Shown here piece by piece: positions 44,470-53,805 of a stretch of DNA of 53,880 bases (position 1 is the first letter of the stretch; each line of letters opens with the position of its first letter). The DNA comes from Prevotella sp. (GTDB lineage Bacteria > Bacteroidota > Bacteroidia > Bacteroidales > Bacteroidaceae), in NCBI GenBank assembly GCA_017483185.1, contig JAFULM010000050.1, positions 1 through 53,880 on the forward strand, given 5' to 3'. A model generated the notes under the pieces. It was not told the DNA's origin, did no database searches, and saw only the letters and a list, made by a program, of their open reading frames with translations. Made by a program: the position numbers and the translations under genes.

Positions 44470-46272
44470 TTATTTGTTTATTATCATCTTGCTTATTCGG
44501 CGTCCGTTGTCAAGCGTGATTACGCGGATGACGGTGCCCTTTGTCGAAGGCGTCACTCGCATGCCTTGCAAGTTGTAGAACTCCGTCCGGACGGGTTTGC
44601 CGGCGTCGCTGACGTTGCTGATGGCCGTCACGCCGTTTTCGATGGCTTCAACCACGGTGCCGTCTTCACGGACATAGCGCGGGTAGTATTCCTTGGGTGT
44701 GGATATGGCGTCGGTGTTTCCGCCTGTCATGATGTCTTGCACGAGGCTGTTGCAGTAGACCTCGATGTTCGAATACCATCCTCTCGGGTCTATTGTTGTC
44801 TTTGCTGCGTCGGAAGCGTCGTTGGGATTGAGGCCGTTGGCGCGTTCCCAATCGTCTGGGATTCCGTCGTTGTCGGAGTCGAAGCCGGCGGGATGTGAGC
44901 CGGTCCCGAAGTTTTCTTCAGTATAGCCGTTGACGTCGGAAACGAGGTCTATGAGTCCCCATTTGCCAGTCACGGAGCCTTTGTATGTGGCCTTGCCGCT
45001 CCTGGCCTCTGTCATGTAGCGTTTGTCGATGTCGTCGCGATGAAGTGAAGCACCGCAGTAGGCCATCACCTTGTCGAAGGCGTTTTCGGCTGTGTGGGTG
45101 GTGACATCACCGGTGGGTGCCGGTTCTTCCATCTTTATCTTCACGCACGACTTGCCGCTTGTGGTGATGTGGGGCACGTTGTCGCCGTACATGTTGTTCG
45201 GGTCTTCCGAGTAAGTCTCTCCGTTGACGGTGTACACACCCTTGTCGTAGCTCACGCCGTCCCAGTCGCGGTTCTTCTTCTTCGTTCCGGTCGCGGTCTC
45301 TGTGGTGTTGCCCGAGATGTAGTAGCGGCTGGTCATGCCGTAGTATTCGGGATGTTTGCTATCGGAGTTGTCCTTGGTCGATACGGTGACGAGGGTGATG
45401 CGCTCCTGATTGCCGTTGCCGGAGTTGCCGGCCTTGAAGTAGTTGTTGACGATGTTTATCTGACCGCCGCCGGGTCCGCCATAGCATGCGCCGGGGCAGT
45501 TGAACATGACGCAGTTGCGGAAGTCGACGTTCTCGGCCTGTGCGGGATTCTCCCACTTATACGTGTTGTAGTCGTAGTTGCTGGTGTAGCCCGTCCATCC
45601 GTAGCGTGCGCCGTTGAAGCGCGGGCCGCGGTTGGTCACGCTGGCTATCATGTTATGGTGGAAGCTGGCCAGCTTGCCGCCCCATATTCCGCCGTAGCCG
45701 TGGGCACCCTTGCTGTGTCCGGGATTGGAGAGACTCTCGGCTATGGTGCACCATTGCATGGTGAAGTTGTTGTTGTCGTAGAACGATGCCACTTCGTCAA
45801 TGCTCCAGCTGAACGAGCAGTGGTCGAGCATGATGCCCGTATAATTACGTCGCCAGATGGCGTCGGCACCGTCGTTGATGTCCTTCTCCTGGCCGCGGCG
45901 TGAGCGGATAAATCGGATGATGTTGTTGCCACCCGGCTGTACGGTGTAGTAGCGCAGAGTGATGCCTGGGTAGGGTGCTGTTTGTCCCATGATGGTGGTG
46001 TTGTTGCCTATCTTCAGGTCGGACTCGAGGGCGATGACGCCGGCAACGTCGAAGACGACAATCTTCTTGGAACTGCCGCTCACGGCTGCGCGGAACGAAC
46101 CGGTGCCGGAGTCGTTGAGGTTGGTAACGTGGATGACCTTGCCGCCGCGGCCGCCCGTTACGTAGCGTCCGTGACCTTCGGCTCCGGGAAAGGCTGGAAT
46201 CATTGATGTTGTCTGTGCCGTGGCAGCCGCGGTCATGGCTGCAAGTGATAGTGTGAGTATCTGTCTTTTCAT
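44470..46272 (-). CDS. Secreted pectate lyase, PL1 family, with C-terminal sorting-like tail
   Basis: The 600-residue exported protein has a signal peptide (MKRQILTLSLAAMTAAATA). The PL1 beta-helix shows AFPGAEGHGRYVTGGRGG near 27-44, DHCSFSWSIDEVASFYDNNN and HSKGAHGYGGIWGG. A calcium-binding DSDNDGIPDDWERANGLNPN follows near 490-510. The C-terminal tail (EFYNLQGMRVTPSTKGTVIRVITL) resembles that of the CE8 enzyme and may direct type IX secretion. It is very similar along its length to the next gene, 46373-48019, clearly a tandem duplication, but that neighbour lacks the tail. It probably depolymerises homogalacturonan outside the cell. Confidence 0.94.
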   Translation of the reverse strand: MKRQILTLSLAAMTAAATAQTTSMIPAFPGAEGHGRYVTGGRGGKVIHVTNLNDSGTGSFRAAVSGSSKKIVVFDVAGVIALESDLKIGNNTTIMGQTAPYPGITLRYYTVQPGGNNIIRFIRSRRGQEKDINDGADAIWRRNYTGIMLDHCSFSWSIDEVASFYDNNNFTMQWCTIAESLSNPGHSKGAHGYGGIWGGKLASFHHNMIASVTNRGPRFNGARYGWTGYTSNYDYNTYKWENPAQAENVDFRNCVMFNCPGACYGGPGGGQINIVNNYFKAGNSGNGNQERITLVTVSTKDNSDSKHPEYYGMTSRYYISGNTTETATGTKKKNRDWDGVSYDKGVYTVNGETYSEDPNNMYGDNVPHITTSGKSCVKIKMEEPAPTGDVTTHTAENAFDKVMAYCGASLHRDDIDKRYMTEARSGKATYKGSVTGKWGLIDLVSDVNGYTEENFGTGSHPAGFDSDNDGIPDDWERANGLNPNDASDAAKTTIDPRGWYSNIEVYCNSLVQDIMTGGNTDAISTPKEYYPRYVREDGTVVEAIENGVTAISNVSDAGKPVRTEFYNLQGMRVTPSTKGTVIRVITLDNGRRISKMIINK

Positions 46273-46322
46273 ATATCTGTTTTAATATATTTGCCTTGTT
46301 GTGATGTTGTATGTGTAGTGCA

Positions 46323-46368
46323 CCTTATTATATATATGCTCATAAGATGAGTCGCACCTTATTATATA
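46323..46368 (-). repeat. Two copies of the 12-mer TATATAATAAGG after the PL1 gene
   Basis: Exact copies at 46323-46334 and 46357-46368 read on the minus strand, just after the stop codon of the upstream paralogue. Exact plus-strand copies occur at 1743-1754, 6571-6582 and 10373-10384, with one near-match at 24928-24939. All lie at or near gene ends. Confidence 0.75.
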
Positions 46369-46372
46369 TGTA

Positions 46373-48019
46373 TTATATCGCGCTGCCGATGGCTTCGACC
46401 ACACTCCCGTCTTCCTTGTGGTATTGCGGGTAGTATTCTTTGGGCGTTGATATGGCGTCGGTGTTGCCGCCGGTCATGATGTCCTGAATGATGCTGTTGC
46501 AGTATACTTCGATATTGGTGTAGCCGCCTTTCGGGTCGAGTGTCGTCTTGTTGGCGTCCGAGGCGTCGGCAGGATTCAGGCCGTTCGCCTTTTCCCACGC
46601 ATCGGACATTCCGTCGCCGTCGGTGTCGAAGTTGTCGGGGCGTTTTCCCGTTGGGAATGTCTTCTCGGTATATCCGTTGACGTCGGCTACAACGTCTATC
46701 AGTCCCCATTTCCCAGTTATAGAACCCTTATATGTGGCCTTTCCATCGCGTGCCTCGGTCATGTAGCGTGCGTCAACGTCGTCGCGGTAGAGCGCCGCGC
46801 CGCAGAAAGCAAGTACTTTGTCGAATGCCTTTTCGGCCGTGTGGGTGGTGACGTAGCCTGCGGGTGCCGGGTTGTCCATCTTTATCCTAACGCACGGTTC
46901 GCCATCGGCATTATTCACGTGCGCCACGTTGGTGCCGTAGAAGTTGTTGGGATCTTTCGAGAATATCTCACCGTCGATGGTGAATACGCCCTTGTCGTAT
47001 TTCACGCCGTCCCAGTCGCGGTTCTTCTTTGTTGTTCCCGTGACGGTCTCGGTTGTATTGCCGGCTATGTAGTATCGGCTCGTCATGCCGTAGTATTCCG
47101 GATGTTTTTTTCTGGAGTTGCCGGTGGTCGATACGGTGATGAGGGTTATGCGCTCCTGATTGCTCTTGTCGCGTGGTCCGGCTTTGAAGTAGTTGTTGAC
47201 TATGTTTATCTGTCCGCCGCCGGGTCCGCCGTAGCATGAGCCCTGACAGTTGTACATCACGCAGTTGCGGAAGTCGACGTTCTCGGCTTGCACAGGGTTC
47301 TCCCATCGGTATGTGGCGTAGTCGTAATTGTCGGTATAGCCCGTCCATCCGTAGCGTGCGCCGTTGAATCGCGGGCCGCGGTTGGTGACATGGGCAATCA
47401 AGTTGTGATGAAAGCTGGCCAGTTTGCCGCCCCAGATGCCGCCGTAGCCGTGGGCACCCTTGCTGTGTCCTGGGTTTGAGAGGCTTTCAGCGATGGTGCA
47501 CCACTGCATCGTGAAGTTGTTGTTGTCGTAGAACGACGCCACCTCGTCTATACTCCAACTGAATGAGCAGTGGTCGAGTATTATGCCGGTCTTGCCGTTG
47601 TCATAGATGGCGTCGGCGCCGTCGTTAATGTCTTTCTCCTGTCCGCGGCGCGAGCGGATGAAGCGCATGATGATGTTGTCGTCGCAGCGCAGGGTGTTGT
47701 AGCGCAGCGTGATGCCGGGGTAGGGTGCCGTCTGGCCGGCGATGGTGGTGTTGGCACCGATATTGAGGGTGGACTCCAGTGGTATTACGCCGGCTACATC
47801 GAATACGACAATCTTTTTTTCGTTGCCTTTCACAGCAGCGCGCAGCGAGCCGGCACCGCTGTCGTTGAGGTTGGTCACGTGGATCACTTTGCCGCCACGG
47901 CCTCCGGTGACGTAGCGTCCGTGGCCTTCGGCTCCTGGGAAGGCCGGTGTCTTTGCCGGAGATTGGGCTGTGGCTGAGGCGGTGAGGGCGCAGAGGAAAA
48001 GGGGGAGGATTGTTTTCAT
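46373..48019 (-). CDS. Secreted pectate lyase, PL1 family, lacking the C-terminal tail
   Basis: The 548-residue protein has a signal peptide (MKTILPLFLCALTASATA) and the same PL1 motifs and order as its tandem neighbour: AFPGAEGHGRYVTGGRGG, DHCSFSWSIDEVASF, HSKGAHGYGGIWGG and a calcium-binding DTDGDGMSDAWEKANGLNPA. It stops at VVEAIGSAI, exactly where the paralogue continues with VVEAIENGVTAISN and the roughly 45-residue tail. The stop codon is followed at once by the TATATAATAAGG repeats. Either the tail was lost or this copy has another location, such as the periplasm. It is otherwise intact and probably active. A 101-base gap separates it from the paralogue. Confidence 0.93.
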   Translation of the reverse strand: MKTILPLFLCALTASATAQSPAKTPAFPGAEGHGRYVTGGRGGKVIHVTNLNDSGAGSLRAAVKGNEKKIVVFDVAGVIPLESTLNIGANTTIAGQTAPYPGITLRYNTLRCDDNIIMRFIRSRRGQEKDINDGADAIYDNGKTGIILDHCSFSWSIDEVASFYDNNNFTMQWCTIAESLSNPGHSKGAHGYGGIWGGKLASFHHNLIAHVTNRGPRFNGARYGWTGYTDNYDYATYRWENPVQAENVDFRNCVMYNCQGSCYGGPGGGQINIVNNYFKAGPRDKSNQERITLITVSTTGNSRKKHPEYYGMTSRYYIAGNTTETVTGTTKKNRDWDGVKYDKGVFTIDGEIFSKDPNNFYGTNVAHVNNADGEPCVRIKMDNPAPAGYVTTHTAEKAFDKVLAFCGAALYRDDVDARYMTEARDGKATYKGSITGKWGLIDVVADVNGYTEKTFPTGKRPDNFDTDGDGMSDAWEKANGLNPADASDANKTTLDPKGGYTNIEVYCNSIIQDIMTGGNTDAISTPKEYYPQYHKEDGSVVEAIGSAI

Positions 48020-48099
48020 TTCTTTTTATTGGAGTAATGGGATTTTTGGGAGTTATGAGAGTTATGTGAAAGAAATAGTATCTTCATCAGGTTCATGTA

Positions 48100-48190
48100 G
48101 TAGGGACACATTCTTGTATTTGTCTGCTTGTCACGTGCTGATATTTTCGGCGTATGTCTGAGACGTACATATACAAGAATATGTCCCTAC
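48100..48190. repeat. TAGGGACA hairpin element between PL1 and the fusion gene
   Basis: GTAGGGACACATTCTTGTAT and ATACAAGAATATGTCCCTAC (48100-48119, 48171-48190) are 20-base arms with one mismatch, extended outward by TTCATG/CATGAA. It lies 53 bases beyond the end of the fusion gene on the minus strand and could act as its terminator. Confidence 0.75.
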
Positions 48191-48242
48191 TTGTGCATGA
48201 ATTTCTTTCCGGTTTTATTCCATTTCGGTTTTTATTCCGTTA

Positions 48243-51200
48243 TTATTGCATCCTGTTGAGGCCCTCCCAACGCACGTTCCATGTGCCGTCCTTTGGGAAA
48301 CCGGGGTTGAGGACGTCCTTGCAGCCGTCCCATCCGGCGCACATCATGGCCACTGCGTCGAGCAACGAGCCGTTGCCCGGCAGATAGAGGCGCAGACGTT
48401 TTGGCTCCTGATAGTTGTGGCCGCTCTTCAGGTATGTGTTCTTGCCCTTGTTGATGAGCAGAGCTTCGAGAGCGGTGGCGGGTTCGCCGAGGCGGGCGGC
48501 GCACATGGCGATCATGCCGTAGTCCCATCCCCAGGTCGTGTCCCAGTTCCAGTTCTTCATCACCCAGTCGAGCGTAGCCTTCATCTTGGCCTCGTCATAC
48601 TGGCCCGTGGCGGGCAGCAGACCGCAAGCACCGAGCACGGCGGGATGGTCTGAGCGTGATTTCAGGGCGAAGTCCTCGGCCGAAATCTGCTTGGCCGTGT
48701 TCTGTCCACCGGTGTTGAACGGGTCGAAACCGGCCGACTTGGCCTTCGGGTCAAATGCCTGAGAAGGCTCGCCGGCGGTGTAGATGCCGTCTTTCTCGGC
48801 CAGGCTGCCCATGCGGCTGATCAGCTCGTCCCATTCGGCATTGCGTTCCAGACCCAGACGCTCGCGCCACTTCTGCGCAACGTTGAGGCCATAGACCCAA
48901 TAAACCTGCTCGAACGGGTGGTTGAACGAAAAGTCCTTTGACATGGATTCCTGCATGGCCGTCTGTCCGAAGAGCTTGATGTCGCCCTTCTTCGGGGCAC
49001 ATGCCTTTGCGAAGTCAGCCATGAACTCAGCCGTCTCCTCCACCTGCTTGGCGTATTTCTTCAGAGTCTCGCCGTTGGGCTTGGCGCGATACATTTCCTC
49101 GGCCATATATATATAATGTGGCTGCTGCCATGTGAGGAACGAACCCACGTTCGACGGAGACTCGCCGGCCCACGGGTCGGTCATCTTCATCCAGCGCACA
49201 CCCTTAAATCCCTGACGCTCGGCAATCTTCTTTGCCACGGGATAAGCCGTCTCGTTGTACCAATCGAGCATCGTCGCAACGACCTCGGGACGATTCCAGA
49301 GGGCGAAGTCGACGGCGTGCCACCATGTCATCTCCAGATGGGGACGGCCGTACCACGAGTTGTATGTCAGACCGGTCTCCTGCGGAGGCGTCGTGTTGGC
49401 GCAGTTGATGGCCGTCAGATACTGTGAGAGCACGGTGCGGCGCTCCAGTTCTTTGGCGCGCGGGTCGGTGCAATCGGAGAAATCGACAATGGCGCCGCTG
49501 TTCCAGAATCTCGGCCAGTACTTCATCACGCCCTTCAGCGCCTGATCATATTCAAACGCACCCGGGCGCATGCGGTTTTGCTTCGGTGTATATTCGGCGC
49601 AGAACGACAGCACGTCCTCCTTGCTTACGAGTGCGAAGCAGTGGGGAGTCTCCGTCTCCTTGATGGAGGCGTTGCCCTCCCATGTCATGGTCACGTAGTA
49701 GCGTGTGCCGTCGATGATGCGCTCGATTATGGCCGAGCAGCTGTCGGAGCTGACAATCTTCGAACTGTGTTTCTCCGGCTTTGTCCAGTCGTTGGCGTCA
49801 TCGGCGTGCTTGCCTGAGGGATAGGAGAAGCGGAAAGTCACGGCGGCGCGGCCCTCGTGGAGCAGCGGCGACTTGATGCGTGCGAAGATGGCGTCCTTGT
49901 CGGACATGCAGGCCGTTGTCACCTCGACGGGAGTGCCGTCGGCGGTGAATCGCGACTCAATCGTTCCGTCCCACAGAGCCTGTTCCTGACGGACGTTCTT
50001 CAGTTCCTTCAGCGGAATCTGCTTGCCGTCCTTGTCGGCCAGCATCAGTCCGATGGTTCCGAGGTTCAGACGGTGGGGATTGGCGCGGAAATATTCCGTG
50101 GCCTCCTTGTTGCGTCCGTCGGTCTTATATTCCACGGCGAACACCTCGTCGCGTCCGTGACCCAGGTTCATCGTCCTTTCGGTTTCGGCGGGAGTCAGCC
50201 CCTTGGTGTTTTTGAACGAGTGCCATCCCCAGTCGGACATGGCGTTCAGAGGCACACCTGCCTCGTAGTCAAAAGGGTAGCTCTGCAGACCCGTTACGTC
50301 GACGGTAGTGGCGAAATGGCCGTTGCCGACGGTGAGTGATGCCAGCGCGTCAGCCTCGGTCACGACGGGGTTGTTGCGTGTGACGACGGCCTGACGGTTG
50401 ATTGTGGCCGTGGCGTTGTCAGTGTTGTATCCCAGTGCCTCCATTTCGAGTGAAGCCCAGATGAACGGGCCGACACCCTTGGCGTCGTTGTCGCGCACCT
50501 CCTCGCTCAGATAGTAGGCGTAAGAACCGTCGCGACGCTTGTTCTCCTTCAGCTTCATGCCATACTTCTCCGTGGCGGCCTTCACCTTGTCGCTCATGCC
50601 CGGGCCCAGTCCGGCCACCTTGCAGCAGCCGGTCAGCGAGATTGTCAGGTCGGGGTTGACCTTGATGAAGTTGTTGATGAGTCCGCGGTAGGCCTTGATT
50701 CCGGCGTCGCGATATTTAGAGCCTACGTAACCCTTGCGGTAAGCCTTCAGCAGGGCGTAGGTGAACATCGACGAGCATGTCGACTCCAGATAGTTGCCCT
50801 CGCGTTTGGGGCTGTCCATCACCTGATACCACACGCCTGTTGCCTTGTCCTGCCACTTGATGACAGCGTCGAGGTCCTTCTTCAGCAGTTCGATGACTTC
50901 GCCGCGGCGTGAGTAGTTTTCGGGCAGCGCGTCGAGCAGTTCGATGAGAGCCATCGTGTACCATCCCTGAGCGCGTCCCCAGCAGTGCTGCGAGAGTCCC
51001 GTCTCCTTGTCGGCCCAGAACATCTCGCGTGTCTCGTCCCAAGCGTGGCGGTTGAGTCCCGTCTTCTTGTCGAGCGTGCGCTCGTAGGTCTTCTTGATCT
51101 GGTCCACGGCGTCGTCGTAGATGGCCTGTGCCTTCTTGTCCTTGAGGAGCATGTTGGCCGTCATGGCGTAGTAGGGCAGTCCCATGAAGATGCCGTCGAG

Positions 51201-53003
51201 CCACACCTGATAGGAGTAGATGGCCTTGTGCCAGAAGACACCGTCCTCTGTGCGGGGCTGGTTCTTCAGCTGCTTCATCAGTGTTTCGAGAGCCTTGCGG
51301 TTTTTGGCCTCGGGATATAACTGATACATACGGGCCACGAAATGGCCCGTACGTATCTGATCTAAGTTGTAGTCTTCAAGTCTGTATCCGCGGATGTCGC
51401 CTTTGGCGTTGATCATCGTGTCGGTGTACTGCTGGCAGTATCGCTTTATGTCGTCGCCGCCATATTTAAGATAGGTGTCGAGCATGGCTTCCAGCTCTAT
51501 TCCCATCACGTAGCTCCACTTCGGCCGGTTGGAGAAGTCGAGCATGTAGGACTGCGGCACGCGCTTCATTTCCGAAGCCGTCATCCACTGGCTGTATGTC
51601 TTGTAGGGCTTGTTGATGAGGCTCAGTCCGCCGTTGATGTAGAGATTGTCGAAGTTGATGTTGCGTGTCTGTCCCTTGATGGTGTTGCCCTCGGCCACAC
51701 CGTTGAAGCGGCAGTTCTTCACGTTGATGTCATAGACGTTGGTGCAAGTGTCGAGCGCGATGATCTGCACGCCGTACTTGCTCTTCTCGCAGGTGACGTT
51801 GTCGAGGTTGACGTTGCGCACCGTCGGCAGGAATCCGCGGCAGCAGATTTCGTTGTGCTCGTAGTCGAGGTTGATCTTCAGCACGGACTCGCCGCACTGG
51901 CCCACCTTGATGTTACGTGCGTAGATATTCTCGATGACACCGCCGCGGCAGGTGTTCGTCTTGATGCGGATGACGCGGTCGAGGTTGGGGCTGTCCATGA
52001 CGTTGTTCTCGGCATAGACATTGCGGCATCCGCCGGAAATCTCACTTCCGATGACCACGCCGCCGTGGCCGTTTTCCATCTTGCAGTTGCGGATGATGAT
52101 GTTCTCGCTGGGTTTGTTCCACAGACGGCCGTCGTTGTTGCGTCCGCTCTTGATGGCGATACAGTCGTCGCCGGTGTTGAAGAAGCAGTTCTCGATCAGC
52201 ACGCCGTCGCATGACTCCGGGTCGCAGCCGTCGCCGTTAGGACCGTCGTTGTTGATGTGGACGCCGCGCACGGTGATGTTCTTCGACAGCAGCGGGTGAA
52301 TCACCCAGAACGGCGAGCGCAGCAGCGTCACGTTCTCGATGAGAATACCGTCGCAGGTGTTGAAGTTGATGAGCTGCGGGCGCAGACCGTCCTTCGGTCC
52401 GAAGCGGCGTTCGTTCATGTCGACACCATCCTCGGCCATCTTCAGCAGACGGGGGCGTGCGCCGTTGCGCTGGCTGATCATGCCTTCCTTCCAGCCGTAT
52501 TTTGCTGCTCCGCACCACGGCCACCATGTCTCGCGTGTGCCGCCGCCGTCGATGATACCCTCGCCGGTTATGGCCACGTCGGTCTGCTTGTAGGCGTAGA
52601 TGCAGGGAGAAATGTTCCAGCAGTCGAGTCCTTCCCAGCGTGTCAGCACGACGGGATAGAGCTCAGGCTCGAACGTGAACTGAAGCACGGCGCCCTTCTC
52701 CACCACGAGGTTGACGTGGCTGAGCATGGTGATGGCAGCCGTGTTGAACGTTCCTGCGGGAACGACCACACGTCCGCCGCCGGCTTTGGAGCATGCGGCG
52801 ATGGCCTTGTTGATGGCTTTCTGGTTAACGGCGGCCTTGGCGGTTGTGCTGGCGCCATACTTGGTGATGTTGAACTCGCGGTCGGCAAACTGCGGTTGCC
52901 TGATGCTCTGCTCGATCTGCTTGTAGGTCGTGTCCCAACCGTCGGCCATAGCCGCAGCGGGGAAGAGCAGACACAGAAGCATCAATTTTAAGTAGTGTCT
53001 CAT
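48243..53003 (-). CDS. Triple-domain pectinase: GH28, GH105 and a GH65-like toroid
   Basis: From the ATG at 53003 the product has 1586 residues and a signal peptide (MRHYLKLMLLCLLFPAAAMA). Domain 1 (about 40-480) is a GH28 polygalacturonase with Asp258 in NGDGCDP, Asp279 and Asp280 in GDDCIAIKSG, His313 in GHGGVVIGSE and RIK at 346-348. Domain 2 (about 485-870) is a GH105 unsaturated galacturonyl hydrolase (QVWLDGIFMGLPYYA, HCWGRAQGWYTMALIELLD). Domain 3 (about 880-1586) looks like an (alpha/alpha)6-toroid glycosidase of GH65-like type (VGNGHFATTVDVTGLQSYPF, WYGRPHLEMTWWHAVDFALW), activity unknown. The start at 53003 is used because the ATG at 53129 overlaps the promoter box. Confidence 0.9.
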   Translation of the reverse strand: MRHYLKLMLLCLLFPAAAMADGWDTTYKQIEQSIRQPQFADREFNITKYGASTTAKAAVNQKAINKAIAACSKAGGGRVVVPAGTFNTAAITMLSHVNLVVEKGAVLQFTFEPELYPVVLTRWEGLDCWNISPCIYAYKQTDVAITGEGIIDGGGTRETWWPWCGAAKYGWKEGMISQRNGARPRLLKMAEDGVDMNERRFGPKDGLRPQLINFNTCDGILIENVTLLRSPFWVIHPLLSKNITVRGVHINNDGPNGDGCDPESCDGVLIENCFFNTGDDCIAIKSGRNNDGRLWNKPSENIIIRNCKMENGHGGVVIGSEISGGCRNVYAENNVMDSPNLDRVIRIKTNTCRGGVIENIYARNIKVGQCGESVLKINLDYEHNEICCRGFLPTVRNVNLDNVTCEKSKYGVQIIALDTCTNVYDINVKNCRFNGVAEGNTIKGQTRNINFDNLYINGGLSLINKPYKTYSQWMTASEMKRVPQSYMLDFSNRPKWSYVMGIELEAMLDTYLKYGGDDIKRYCQQYTDTMINAKGDIRGYRLEDYNLDQIRTGHFVARMYQLYPEAKNRKALETLMKQLKNQPRTEDGVFWHKAIYSYQVWLDGIFMGLPYYAMTANMLLKDKKAQAIYDDAVDQIKKTYERTLDKKTGLNRHAWDETREMFWADKETGLSQHCWGRAQGWYTMALIELLDALPENYSRRGEVIELLKKDLDAVIKWQDKATGVWYQVMDSPKREGNYLESTCSSMFTYALLKAYRKGYVGSKYRDAGIKAYRGLINNFIKVNPDLTISLTGCCKVAGLGPGMSDKVKAATEKYGMKLKENKRRDGSYAYYLSEEVRDNDAKGVGPFIWASLEMEALGYNTDNATATINRQAVVTRNNPVVTEADALASLTVGNGHFATTVDVTGLQSYPFDYEAGVPLNAMSDWGWHSFKNTKGLTPAETERTMNLGHGRDEVFAVEYKTDGRNKEATEYFRANPHRLNLGTIGLMLADKDGKQIPLKELKNVRQEQALWDGTIESRFTADGTPVEVTTACMSDKDAIFARIKSPLLHEGRAAVTFRFSYPSGKHADDANDWTKPEKHSSKIVSSDSCSAIIERIIDGTRYYVTMTWEGNASIKETETPHCFALVSKEDVLSFCAEYTPKQNRMRPGAFEYDQALKGVMKYWPRFWNSGAIVDFSDCTDPRAKELERRTVLSQYLTAINCANTTPPQETGLTYNSWYGRPHLEMTWWHAVDFALWNRPEVVATMLDWYNETAYPVAKKIAERQGFKGVRWMKMTDPWAGESPSNVGSFLTWQQPHYIYMAEEMYRAKPNGETLKKYAKQVEETAEFMADFAKACAPKKGDIKLFGQTAMQESMSKDFSFNHPFEQVYWVYGLNVAQKWRERLGLERNAEWDELISRMGSLAEKDGIYTAGEPSQAFDPKAKSAGFDPFNTGGQNTAKQISAEDFALKSRSDHPAVLGACGLLPATGQYDEAKMKATLDWVMKNWNWDTTWGWDYGMIAMCAARLGEPATALEALLINKGKNTYLKSGHNYQEPKRLRLYLPGNGSLLDAVAMMCAGWDGCKDVLNPGFPKDGTWNVRWEGLNRMQ

Positions 53004-53126
53004 ATTTGTTATTAATAGTATAGTATTGTAGTCGCTCCGTGAGCATCCACGGTCTGTTTCAGATTTGTCCTTGAAAGGTGCAGACCGGCTTTTTTTAATT
53101 GTTTCAGATGTGACGAGATATTGCTG

Positions 53127-53134
53127 CAAAGATA
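53127..53134 (-). promoter_or_regulatory. -7 box TATCTTTG of the fusion gene
   Basis: The minus strand reads ACGTATCTTTGCAG, like the promoters at 26142 and 35781. It implies a leader of about 115 bases before the ATG at 53003. Confidence 0.55.
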
Positions 53135-53440
53135 CGTATTATTAAGGCAAATAAAGAATAAAAGGCGATAAATTTTGCCTTACCGTCCATATATTCGGCT
53201 GATATTCCACCTTTTTCGGACAATCATGCCATTAGTCTCAGACGTCTTCTGCAAGGCTCTTGAATAGTGTCCGAAGATGTAGGACGAACACCGTGAAGTA
53301 TGGCGGGCATAGAGTCGGGATGATTGTGTGTCAGAATAATATCATAAATTTAACACATGAAAAATGCTTCAAAAAATCGGCGACGCAGCTCTGATTTTGA
53401 CATCCGGGCGTAATTTTCCGACTGAAAAATTACTGCGGTC

Positions 53441-53735
53441 TTGCCGTAAGGGCCCCGTTGGTCCGCAACGGGGCCGCCGTCGTCTTCCAACGGGCACGCC
53501 GTCGTGATGCAACGAGGGCCCCGTTGCAAAGCCGTAAGGCCCTTACGGCTCGAAAAAATCGGTGAAAAAGTTGCACACTTCTGTAATTTCTGATGTAACG
53601 CATTGATGCTCAGTGAGAAAAAGATGCACGCGCAAAACTCGCATATTTGAGCCCGAGGGACTGCTTGGCGCAGAATTTATGTTAAAATCGAGGACTTTTG
53701 TTGAGATTATTCCGAGTTTTTAACAGTTGCGCTTC
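53441..53735. repeat. GC-rich multi-hairpin repeat, copy 5, with right flank
   Basis: The core 53441-53550 starts TTGCCGTAAGGGCCCCGTTG and ends AAGGCCCTTACGGC. The right flank (GTTGCACACTT, GAGAAAAAGATGCACGCGCA, AACTCGCATATTTGAG) is shared with copy 2. Bases 53135-53440 hold no gene. Confidence 0.8.
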
Positions 53736-53805
53736 CTGCGGCACCGGCATGGCCTTCGGGGCATACTCTCTGCACACATTTATACATATTATATATCACT
53801 CACAA

